Source: CAYTCZ01 sp964436315
GTDB lineage: Bacteria > Actinomycetota > Thermoleophilia > Gaiellales > Gaiellaceae
Reading direction: 5' to 3'
Assembly (NCBI GenBank): GCA_964436315.1
Contig: CAYTCZ010000205.1
Location: 1-5,304 of the forward strand
Length of the DNA stretch: 5,304 nt
Numbering within the stretch: the stretch's first letter is position 1; the number at the start of each line of letters is the position of its first letter. The notes beneath the pieces are model-generated. The model made no database searches. It worked only from the letters and a program-made list of their open reading frames with translations, and was not told the DNA's origin. Below, one piece after another: positions 1 to 5,304 of this stretch. Made by a program: the position numbers and the translations under genes.

Positions 1-35
1 TTCGAGCGCGCACGTCACTCCGTGACGGTCTCGAA
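1..35. repeat. Nested inverted repeat (two 6-bp stems)
   Basis: CGTCAC at 13-18 and GTGACG at 22-27 pair perfectly around a 3-base loop. TTCGAG at 1-6 and CTCGAA at 30-35 pair perfectly outside them, leaving an asymmetric internal loop of 6 and 2 bases. No T tract follows on either strand, so a factor-independent terminator is not well supported. It could be an mRNA structure between operon genes, an operator, or chance in GC-rich DNA. Confidence 0.35.
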
Positions 36-94
36 CGGACGATCTCCTGGTATCGGACGCAGCAGGTCAGCTCGGCGCCCGGCTAAGGCTCGTC
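1..94. other. Left-edge region downstream of the DUF2304 gene; no complete gene
   Basis: These bases follow the DUF2304 stop codon on the minus strand and hold no complete gene. On the minus strand an AGGAG motif occurs near 49-45, but no start codon sits at a proper distance after it. GTG triplets at 18-16 and 13-11, the second preceded by GGAG, could begin a further operon gene that runs off the window, but too few codons remain to judge. Positions 1-35 also contain nested inverted repeats, listed separately. I see no T-rich tract that would make this a normal intrinsic terminator. Confidence 0.4.
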
Positions 95-460
95 TCAGCC
101 GCGCTCTTCAGCCTCACGCTCCGACAGACGTTGCTCGAGCAATGCCAGCCTCTGTGCGAGGATCGTGTTCTGATCTGACAACTTCGAGATGACCGTCGAG
201 TAGTGGAGAAGCACCAGCAGAATGAAGAGCGTCCCGACCGCGAAGAGCACGGCGGGGGGATAGCCCGTAATCCCAAACCAGCTCGCGATCGTGTTCAGTC
301 CCTTGCGCCAGAGCGACAGGATGAGGAGGACTGTGCCCGTCGCAAGCCAGAGCAACGCGTAGCGCTCCTGGAGCCGCCGACTCCGAATCAATTCGAGCAC
401 GACGAGTAGAAGCAGAACAGCGGCGATCGCCGCGACCACGGAGACTCGGACCGGTGTCAT
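95..460 (-). CDS. DUF2304 family small membrane protein
   Basis: A 121-residue protein with three predicted membrane helices at about residues 4-25, 33-51 and 67-88. A charged heptad-like tail follows (about 89-118, with SKLSDQN and LLEQRLSE), likely a cytoplasmic coiled coil. The loop after helix 1 reads RRLQERYALLWL, the motif I associate with DUF2304. The family has no established reaction. Its genes are often found directly beside DPM1-like family 2 glycosyltransferases, as here, which suggests a membrane partner, anchor or lipid-sugar handling role (inference). The ATG at 460 overlaps the upstream stop as ATGA. A strong GGAGGAGG ribosome site lies 2-9 bases before it, inside the upstream gene's final Glu codons, so translation is probably coupled. 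No signal peptide is evident apart from helix 1. Confidence 0.88.
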   Translation of the reverse strand: MTPVRVSVVAAIAAVLLLLVVLELIRSRRLQERYALLWLATGTVLLILSLWRKGLNTIASWFGITGYPPAVLFAVGTLFILLVLLHYSTVISKLSDQNTILAQRLALLEQRLSEREAEERG

Positions 461-1236
461 TCCTCCTCCATTCGGGTCGGATATCGACGAAAGAGCCCGA
501 TGAAGAGCGCGAGCAGCACTTTGATCATGTAGTAGATGGAGCGCAGCGCCGTGATCGATGAGCGCCCCGACGTCCGTTCTCGCATCGAGACCGGCACCTC
601 GACCATCGTCAGCCGATGCTTGCAGACGAGCACGCTGGCCTCGACCTCGGGGTAATCGTGCGGATAGTCAGCCGCGAACAAGCGGATTCCGCGTCGATTG
701 ACGGCGCGAAAGCCAGATGTCGTATCGGTCACGCGCTGCCGGACAATGAGGGAGACGACTCCCGCAAAGAGCTTGATTCCAAGGCGGCGGAACAACGGCG
801 GCTTGTACGTTCCGGCCCCCCCGAAGCGAGTCCCCACGGCCATGTCGGCTTCTCCGGCGAGGAGTGGCTCGAGCAGAACGGGGATCTCGCTTGGATCATG
901 CTGGCCATCGCCATCGACCTGAACTGCGATGTCGAATCCGTGGTCTCGCGCGTACTGGTACCCGGTCTGAACCGCGCCACCGATCCCAAGGTTGTACGGA
1001 AGCCGGACAACGTGAGCTCCTGCCTCTCGGGCGATGCGTGCGGTCGCATCCCTCGAGCCATCGTCGACGACGACGACATCGAAGTCCGGGTCGAAAGCGC
1101 GAACCTCCGCGATGACCGATGCGATGGAGCCCGCCTCGTTGTAGGCCGGAATGAGCGCGATGCGCCGAAGATCGACGAGCCGCGGATCGCTCACCGAGAC
1201 CCGTGGCGCGGCGAGCGGCTCAGACACGAGCCTCAA
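457..1236 (-). CDS. Family 2 glycosyltransferase, DPM1/DPG-synthase-like
   Basis: A 259-residue GT-A fold enzyme that should transfer a sugar from a nucleotide donor, possibly to a polyprenyl phosphate. Visible motifs in order: nucleotide-binding PAYNE (30-34), VVVVDDGS (54-61), the metal-binding DGDGQHD (108-114), GTRF (135-138) and TSGFR (173-177). A hydrophobic stretch at about 234-249 (MIKVLLALFIGLF core) may touch the membrane. It lacks the extra membrane helices of larger DPM-like proteins, and the next gene, DUF2304, may supply them (inference). The start chosen is TTG at 1236, with GAGGG six bases upstream. GTG at 1227 and GTG at 1194 are in frame, and the conserved domain begins only at about residue 25, so 14 residues could be trimmed. 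The stop overlaps the next ATG by 4 bp. The sugar and acceptor cannot be read from the sequence. Confidence 0.93.
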   Translation of the reverse strand: MRLVSEPLAAPRVSVSDPRLVDLRRIALIPAYNEAGSIASVIAEVRAFDPDFDVVVVDDGSRDATARIAREAGAHVVRLPYNLGIGGAVQTGYQYARDHGFDIAVQVDGDGQHDPSEIPVLLEPLLAGEADMAVGTRFGGAGTYKPPLFRRLGIKLFAGVVSLIVRQRVTDTTSGFRAVNRRGIRLFAADYPHDYPEVEASVLVCKHRLTMVEVPVSMRERTSGRSSITALRSIYYMIKVLLALFIGLFRRYPTRMEEE

Positions 1237-2477
1237 TCCGTTCCCTCGCGAGCGAGTCGATGTGCTGCATCAGCTCCTGTGCCCNNNNNNNNNNCCCGGC
1301 GGCGACGGTCCCGTCGGGCGCGTGCAGGCGGCGTGTGCTCTTCCAGCACGCGCTCCCGCGCTCGCCGTCCCAGCTCGCGAACCCGTGTCTCGTCGGCGAG
1401 GAGAGCTCGGTATGTCTCGGTTGCCTCGTCCGTAGACCCGACCACGACTAGTTCCTCACCGGGCTCGAACCAGCGCTCGATGCCTTCGTACGGATTCGCG
1501 ACGATCGCGCATCCGGTCGCAGCAAGTTCGAACGGTCGGCATGAGGAGGACGCGTACAGCGTTGCATGAGGGCGGCGCGTTATGCAGAGATTGATCCGGC
1601 TTTCGGACGCTGCCCGGCGGAACGCGTTGAAGGGGACATCCCCGATGCGTTCTGTCCGTCCGAGATCCGTGCGGAAGTCCAGGCCGCCGACGGCAAACGA
1701 CGCGTCAGGAAGGCGCCGACTCGGCTCGGCGAGCATCGCTTCCATCCACTCGGCGCGGAACTTCTCGCCATAGCCGTAGAAGAAGATGTCCCGCACCCAC
1801 TCGACCTGCTCGGGAAAGAAAAAGTCCGGATCAGCAGCCCAGAAGAGGGCGGCCGTGCGCTTCGCGCCCATCTCGGCAAGCCGGGGAAGCCCTCCCTCCG
1901 AATTCGCGAGCACGAGATCGTACTCAGCGGGTTCGGCACCGTGGTAGATATTGAAGCCCGTATCCATGCCGCCGTACTCGGGCAGACTCATCGGGACATC
2001 GCCGTCGTAGTAGACGAAGGGCACATCGAATCGGTCTCGCAGAGCGGTTGGGATCCCGCGCAGGTGACTCATCGGAACCGTGAAGACAAGGACGGCGTCG
2101 ATATCCCGCTCGCGTTCGAGAATGCCGGCAATGTGGCGCTCCCACCGCGGCGTCACCCAGCTCGAGATCGCCTTTCGGACTACGCGGTCCGACCCCCGAT
2201 CTGGCGGATTCTCCTCGTCGCGACGGAGATGCGATTCTCCCTTCGCAGCGGCCGCAAGACGTCGCGCGAAAGCGAACGCCTCGCCTTCGTGGTAGCACGG
2301 GTTCTCGTCCACGCGCCACCACGGTGACTCCACCGCGCGACCTCGATACGGCGTCACGATCAGATCGACACCGATCTCATACAGACCTTTAAACAGCTGC
2401 CACCAGGCAGGCGTGCAGCCGTAGCGGAAGTTGAGGTCGACGGACGAGGCGACGGCGAGAAGCTTCCTCGGCTGCAT
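1220..2477 (-). CDS. CgeB-like GT-B glycosyltransferase, interrupted by an assembly gap
   Basis: About 400 residues resembling the CgeB/DUF3880 plus Glyco_trans_1_2 group of GT-B glycosyltransferases. The N-terminal half starts KLLAVASSVDLNFRYG. The C-terminal half carries DIFFYGYGEKFR, LPDASFAVGGLDF, INLCITRRPHATLYASSS, then CRPFELAATGCAIVANPYEG and WFEPGEELVVV, the donor-binding hallmark. It probably adds a sugar during glycan assembly; donor and acceptor are unknown. ATG at 2477 lies 13 bp after the sugar transferase stop, with only a weak ribosome site, so coupling is likely. Ten N at 1285-1294 break the C-terminus. Reading straight through gives a stop at 1233, but the bases after the gap look coding in another frame (AQELMQHIDSL and on), ending at a TGA at 1222-1220, which I prefer. 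The arginine-rich residues just before the gap may also be out of frame. The enzyme assignment is firm, the C-terminus is not. Confidence 0.88.
1285..1294. other. Assembly gap (10 N)
   Basis: Exactly ten N interrupt the C-terminal end of the CgeB-like gene. A fixed run of ten is a common scaffold placeholder, so its length should not be trusted for reading frame. Both flanks end in GGG on the minus strand, so the two contig ends could even abut or overlap slightly. Confidence 0.97.
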
Positions 2478-2490
2478 TAGGTGGCGACCA

Positions 2491-3993
2491 CTAGTAGGCG
2501 CCGCGCCGAGCGATGACCGCAGGAATCGTCTTGATCAAGATGCTCACGTCGAGCCAGACCGACCAGTTCTCGAGGTAGTAGAAGTCGAGCCTCACCAGAT
2601 CGTCGAACGTCAGATCAGATCGCCCTGAGATCTGCCACAGCCCCGTGATCCCCGGCAGAACGAGGTATCGCTTGCGGTGCCAGGGCTCGAGGCGCTCGAA
2701 GTCGCGGAGCGGCAGCGGACGCGGGCCAACGAGGCTCATCTGGCCCCGGATGACGTTCAAAACCTGTGGGATCTCGTCGAGCGAGAAACGGCGCAAGAAC
2801 CGGCCGACAGGCGTCACTCGAGGATCGTCCCTGAGCTTGAAGAGCGCCCCGTCGGCCTCGTTGCGATGCTCGAGCTCGGCCTGCCGCTCGTCGGCATCCA
2901 CGTACATCGTGCGGAACTTGAACATCCGGAACTGGCGCTCCCCCACCCCGACGCGCGGATCGCGGTACAGGACGGGCCCCGAGCTCGTCACCTTGATCGC
3001 CCCCGCGATGAGCAGCCACACGGGGAGTCCGAGCACGAGCACGAGCGCGCTCACCACCAGGTCGAAGACACGCTTCAGGGCCCAGTCGGCTCCCGTCAGT
3101 ACGGGTGGGCGGAGCTCGAAGAGCGGCACCGCGCGGCCAGGTACGTAGTCGGCCTGCCGGGTCAGTAGCTCCGCGGTCGTCGGTGCGACGCGCACCCGCA
3201 CGCCGCGCTTGTAGGCGATGTCGAGTAGCTCGACCAGCTCATCATCCTCGAGTTGCTGACCGTCGACCAGGATCTCCGAGGGATCGTGTCGGGCGATCGC
3301 GTCGTGGAGCGTGGTCCGATCCTCCACGACCTCGGCGAAGTGATAGCGGATGTCCGGGCTCGACCGTTCGAGCACGATCCGCAGGGATTCGATTCGTTCA
3401 CCCGACCCCACGAGGAGCGCGACGCGGCGCGCATTGACGGTGCGCAGGACCTCGCTGGTCATCGAGTCGTAACTCCAGCGAAGCAGGCCGACGAACAGAC
3501 TCGCGAGGACGAAGCCGACGATGAAGGACGTCCCGGTTGTGATCTCCTGATCTGTCGCCCAGCCAAAAGCGAACGTGATGACCGCGACGATTGCAAGCGA
3601 GCTCAGGACGCGTGCGAAACCGGGCCGCGTCTCTCTCGGCCCGTACAGGCCCGCCCGCCAGAAGACGAGCACCGTGACGAGTGCAAGGAACGGAAGCCAC
3701 TGCGACTCCGCCTGCCACAAGATTCCCCATTGGATCTCGGTCTTGCCCTGATACAGCTCCTTCAGCACCAGGGCGAAGTAAACGGCGAGCGCGATTCCGA
3801 CGATGTCGATCGTGAGGAGCGCAGCTGTGCTCACGACGCGGCGGAAGCCCGCTGCGATCAGGTGGCGCGTCAGGAGATAGGGGCGGGTGGCGCGGACGTC
3901 CTTCGACGGGACATCGCCTGATGCTCCGTCCTTCGACGGAGCATCAGGGGCTGGAACTGCCTGAAGCTTGGGTCTCTCGGTTGGCGCGGCCAC
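2491..3993 (-). CDS. Polyprenyl-phosphate sugar-1-phosphate transferase (WbaP/EpsL-type initiating enzyme)
   Basis: This enzyme should start glycan assembly by moving a sugar-1-phosphate from a nucleotide sugar to undecaprenyl phosphate in the inner membrane. With GTG at 3993 it is 500 residues. A low-complexity cytosolic leader (1-50) precedes four predicted membrane helices (about 53-77, 98-112, 127-145, 151-169), a soluble middle domain with VALLVGSGERIE, then the catalytic bacterial sugar transferase domain. The catalytic part has a membrane segment (about 310-335), FKFRTM (358-363), LRRFSLDEIPQ with the Asp-Glu pair (406-407), MSLVGPRP (419-426) and PGITGLWQISGR (447-458). All expected catalytic motifs are present. 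The start is uncertain: no clear ribosome site precedes 3993, and GTG at 4074 is the next in-frame choice. Length fits the usual 450-500. The leader has a tandem decapeptide (17-36). It heads the minus-strand operon. The sugar is not readable from sequence. Confidence 0.93.
   Translation of the reverse strand: MAAPTERPKLQAVPAPDAPSKDGASGDVPSKDVRATRPYLLTRHLIAAGFRRVVSTAALLTIDIVGIALAVYFALVLKELYQGKTEIQWGILWQAESQWLPFLALVTVLVFWRAGLYGPRETRPGFARVLSSLAIVAVITFAFGWATDQEITTGTSFIVGFVLASLFVGLLRWSYDSMTSEVLRTVNARRVALLVGSGERIESLRIVLERSSPDIRYHFAEVVEDRTTLHDAIARHDPSEILVDGQQLEDDELVELLDIAYKRGVRVRVAPTTAELLTRQADYVPGRAVPLFELRPPVLTGADWALKRVFDLVVSALVLVLGLPVWLLIAGAIKVTSSGPVLYRDPRVGVGERQFRMFKFRTMYVDADERQAELEHRNEADGALFKLRDDPRVTPVGRFLRRFSLDEIPQVLNVIRGQMSLVGPRPLPLRDFERLEPWHRKRYLVLPGITGLWQISGRSDLTFDDLVRLDFYYLENWSVWLDVSILIKTIPAVIARRGAY
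3897..3939. repeat. Tandem 30-bp repeat encoding a decapeptide
   Basis: The 13-mer CGTCCTTCGACGG occurs at 3897-3909 and again at 3927-3939, exactly 30 bp apart. On the minus strand this falls in two adjacent ten-residue units of the sugar transferase leader, DAPSKDGASG (17-26) and DVPSKDVRAT (27-36). The unit is in frame, so copy number could change without breaking the gene. Two copies only, and the second half of each unit has diverged. Confidence 0.7.
3917..3948. repeat. Perfect 14-bp inverted repeat with 4-base loop
   Basis: CCTGATGCTCCGTC at 3917-3930 is the exact reverse complement of GACGGAGCATCAGG at 3935-3948, separated by CTTC. It lies 46-77 bases into the sugar transferase reading frame if translation begins at 3993, so the mRNA would carry a very stable hairpin near its 5' end. 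No U tract follows, so it is not a standard intrinsic terminator. Possible roles are translation or elongation control, or a protein-binding palindrome. It may also be a by-product of the repeated coding unit. Confidence 0.75.
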
Positions 3994-4012
3994 GATTGGC
4001 GTTGAGCTCGCA

Positions 4013-4018
4013 AGTCTA
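4013..4018 (-). promoter_or_regulatory. Possible -10 element for the minus-strand operon
   Basis: On the minus strand these bases read TAGACT, fitting the TANNNT pattern of high-GC bacterial -10 boxes. Transcription from it would begin roughly 12 bases before the GTG at 3993. No convincing -35 is seen at 16-19 bases upstream, and the short leader lacks a ribosome site, so this is a weak candidate. Confidence 0.25.
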
Positions 4019-4042
4019 ACCCCGGAGTTGGTTTGACCCGTC

Positions 4043-4066
4043 CCCCTTAACGCACCCCTTACCCGC
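4043..4066. repeat. Tandem 12-bp imperfect repeat between divergent genes
   Basis: CCCCTTA occurs at 4043-4049 and 4055-4061, 12 bp apart. On the minus strand the longer units are GTAAGGGGTGCG and TTAAGGGGGACG, matching at 9 of 12 positions. The position between two divergent starts and a spacing near one helical turn are what a regulator binding site would show. No specific regulator can be named. Confidence 0.35.
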
Positions 4067-4104
4067 CGAGTCACCGTGATTCGAGCGGCCTCGGGCATGC
4101 GACC

Positions 4105-4110
4105 TATGCT
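4105..4110 (+). promoter_or_regulatory. -10 element for a probable leaderless GT4 mRNA
   Basis: TATGCT matches TANNNT and ends 7 bases before the ATG at 4118, so transcription should begin at or next to the start codon. No purine-rich ribosome site precedes that ATG, which agrees with leaderless translation, common in actinobacteria. The -35 region (about 4080-4087) is weak. Confidence 0.45.
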
Positions 4111-4117
4111 TGCGCCG

Positions 4118-5227
4118 ATGCCCTCCGAATATCCGCTCGCAGATACCAAGCTGCCGTTTCGCCGGTTGCTCGTCGGTTCGCGGCCCAGCTCGGAGCGAAT
4201 CCTCATTCACAGCATGTGGTTCAAGGGCCACAACAATCCACGGTACGCCGAACTGCTGCCCCGTCTTCGTCGCCTCGACGCGTTCCTCGTCGTCTGTTCT
4301 GAGCACCGCATTCCACGCGCGCTCCAGTACAGGGCACTTCGGGCCTCCAGACACGTCAGGCACAAGCTCTTCTACACCCTGGCCAATCGCTCGTACCGGT
4401 ACATGCTCACTGCGGACAACGAGCAAATCCCCTACTTCTCCGGTGCGGTCGTCTCGGATACCGACGATCCGAAGTTCACGGATGCCGAGGTGAGGCAGCT
4501 GAACAGCCCTCAGCTGGCTGCCTACGTCGTTACGGCCGACTGGGCCGGAAAGCGCTTGGAGGAGCTCGGAGTCGACAAGCCTTACCACGCGATCCCGCAG
4601 GGGGTGAGCCTGCGCTCGCTTTCGTCCGAGCGAACGGCGGATATCCGAGCCCGATTTCGCGAGGACGGTGAGGTCGTCGTCGGCTACATGGCCGGATCGT
4701 TGCTCTCCGCCGAGGATCGCCACGGCGCCAATCCGCTTTTCAACATCGACCATCTCCTCGATCTGTGGGACGAGATCGCCGCACGTGTCCCCGACGCTCG
4801 GCTCTGGCTCCTCGGCGAGGCGAGCGAGAGCATCGTGAACCGATGTCGTGGGAGAACCGATATTCGCCTGCTCGGTCGCGTGCCAAAAGACGACGTTCTC
4901 TCGTACACGGCCAATTTCGACCTCGCCCTGTATCCGCGAACTGCGGATCAGGGAGTCCAAGCGGCAAAGGTCGCCGAATACCTCGGGGCGGGCGTGCCGA
5001 CGATCTCCTACGACTACCGGGTGACCGAGATTCTTCGGGAGACGGGCGGTGGCGTTTTGGTGGAATCGCCGGCCGAGTTCATTGAAGCCACCGCTTCCCT
5101 TGCCACCGACACTACCGCCCGAGCCCAGCTGGCCGAGGCCGCTCGTCGGGCCGGCGCAGCCCTCGACTGGGACGTACTCGCCGAGCGTTACGAGGTCGAG
5201 GTACTCGACCGCTACCTGAAAGCCTGA
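4118..5227 (+). CDS. GT4-like (GT-B fold) glycosyltransferase
   Basis: A 369-residue soluble protein with the two-domain GT-B layout, likely a retaining enzyme that adds a sugar from a nucleotide donor to a lipid-linked glycan. The N-terminal half is weakly conserved; I see TADNEQIPYF and a GAVVSDTDDP segment where an acceptor domain would lie. The C-terminal half has the linker residues PQGVSL (160-165), VVVGYMAG (186-193), DARLWLLGE, RLLGRVP (250-256), FDLALYPR and KVAEYLGAGVPTISYD (284-299), the usual GT4 donor site. ATG at 4118 is chosen because of the -10 box 7 bases before it. GTG at 4076 and ATG at 4097 and 4106 are in frame but lack ribosome sites and would add residues unlike the rest. 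It diverges from the sugar transferase operon and probably acts in the same pathway. Neither sugar nor linkage is predictable here. Confidence 0.9.
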   Translation: MPSEYPLADTKLPFRRLLVGSRPSSERILIHSMWFKGHNNPRYAELLPRLRRLDAFLVVCSEHRIPRALQYRALRASRHVRHKLFYTLANRSYRYMLTADNEQIPYFSGAVVSDTDDPKFTDAEVRQLNSPQLAAYVVTADWAGKRLEELGVDKPYHAIPQGVSLRSLSSERTADIRARFREDGEVVVGYMAGSLLSAEDRHGANPLFNIDHLLDLWDEIAARVPDARLWLLGEASESIVNRCRGRTDIRLLGRVPKDDVLSYTANFDLALYPRTADQGVQAAKVAEYLGAGVPTISYDYRVTEILRETGGGVLVESPAEFIEATASLATDTTARAQLAEAARRAGAALDWDVLAERYEVEVLDRYLKA

Positions 5228-5304
5228 GCGGACTTCCCGCAGCCCGACTACTCTAGGGGCCGAGGGAGTCGCTCTCGGCGGCAAGTGATCTCGCGGCCGA
5301 TCGC
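5228..5304 (+). other. Right-edge region with possible promoter and start of a next gene
   Basis: After the GT4 stop, TACTCT at 5249-5254 fits TANNNT. A GTG at 5285 opens a frame to the window edge (seven residues, ISRPIA after the start). The GAGGGAG at 5262-5268 is rather far from that GTG to be its ribosome site. There is not enough sequence to claim a gene. Confidence 0.25.
5259..5279. repeat. Small hairpin after the GT4 gene
   Basis: GCCGAGGG (5259-5266) and CTCTCGGC (5272-5279) pair over 8 positions, one of them G-T, around the loop AGTCG. No T tract follows on the plus strand, so it is at best a weak or factor-dependent terminator for the GT4 gene. Confidence 0.35.

Noticed and set aside
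616..1569. A 317-codon plus-strand frame opposite the GT2 and CgeB-like genes
   Set aside because: Antisense shadow that runs through the N gap and turns Arg/Ser-rich. The minus strand carries PAYNE, DDGS and DGDGQHD.
1566..2327. A 253-codon plus-strand frame opposite the CgeB-like gene
   Set aside because: No recognisable motif; the opposite strand matches the CgeB-like family throughout.
2480..2492. Short inverted repeat GTGG-CGA-CCAC between the sugar transferase and CgeB-like genes
   Set aside because: Only 4 bp of stem, so likely chance; it is not a credible terminator or operator.
3253..3921. A 222-codon plus-strand frame opposite the sugar transferase membrane region
   Set aside because: Highly charged, low-complexity product typical of the antisense of membrane-helix codons.
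4033..4061. TTGACC at 4033-4038 as a plus-strand -35 box
   Set aside because: At 16-18 bases downstream the sequence is C-rich (CCCCTTAC) with no acceptable -10, and it is too far from TATGCT at 4105.
4016..5284. A 422-codon open frame on the minus strand, longer than the plus-strand GT4 gene it overlaps
   Set aside because: Its translation shows no family motif, while the plus strand has clear GT4 donor-site motifs with G/C-rich third positions. Long antisense frames are expected in GC-rich coding DNA.
1..5304. CRISPR arrays, tRNA or rRNA genes, insertion sequences, toxin-antitoxin or defence genes
   Set aside because: I looked for regularly spaced repeats, cloverleaf-like arms, transposase motifs and terminal repeats on both strands and saw none. 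The window is almost fully occupied by five glycan-assembly genes.

Overview
The window looks like part of a surface-polysaccharide (exopolysaccharide, capsule or O-antigen type) biosynthesis locus from a high-GC bacterium. Strong G/C preference at third codon positions, GTG and TTG start candidates, and a likely leaderless promoter (TANNNT about 7 bases before an ATG) suggest an actinobacterium-like organism, perhaps a deep-branching soil lineage. That placement is an inference from composition and gene style, not from a marker gene. A run of exactly ten N at 1285-1294 marks a scaffold join, so this is probably a draft or metagenome assembly.

Layout: four genes lie head to tail on the minus strand. 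In transcription order they are a polyprenyl-phosphate sugar-1-phosphate transferase (about 3993 down to 2491), a CgeB-like GT-B glycosyltransferase (2477 down to about 1220, interrupted by the N gap), a DPM1/DPG-synthase-like family 2 glycosyltransferase (1236 down to 457), and a three-helix DUF2304 membrane protein (460 down to 95). Spacing is 13 bp, then a short overlap, then a 4-bp ATGA overlap, so they almost certainly form one operon that may continue past the left edge. A divergent promoter region of about 125 bp (3994-4117) separates them from a GT4-like glycosyltransferase on the plus strand (4118-5227). The last 77 bases hold a small hairpin and possibly the start of another plus-strand gene.

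How the genes fit together (inference from families): the sugar transferase would load the first sugar-1-phosphate onto undecaprenyl phosphate at the inner membrane face. The CgeB-like and GT4-like enzymes would add further sugars from nucleotide donors. The GT2/DUF2304 pair would make or use a polyprenyl-linked sugar for a membrane-side modification. No flippase, polymerase or chain-length regulator is in view.

I do not see a clearly new system. The points most worth checking are the reading frame on both sides of the N gap, a perfect 14-bp inverted repeat inside a tandem decapeptide repeat near the 5' end of the sugar transferase gene, a tandem 12-bp repeat between the divergent genes, and the leaderless promoter of the GT4 gene.
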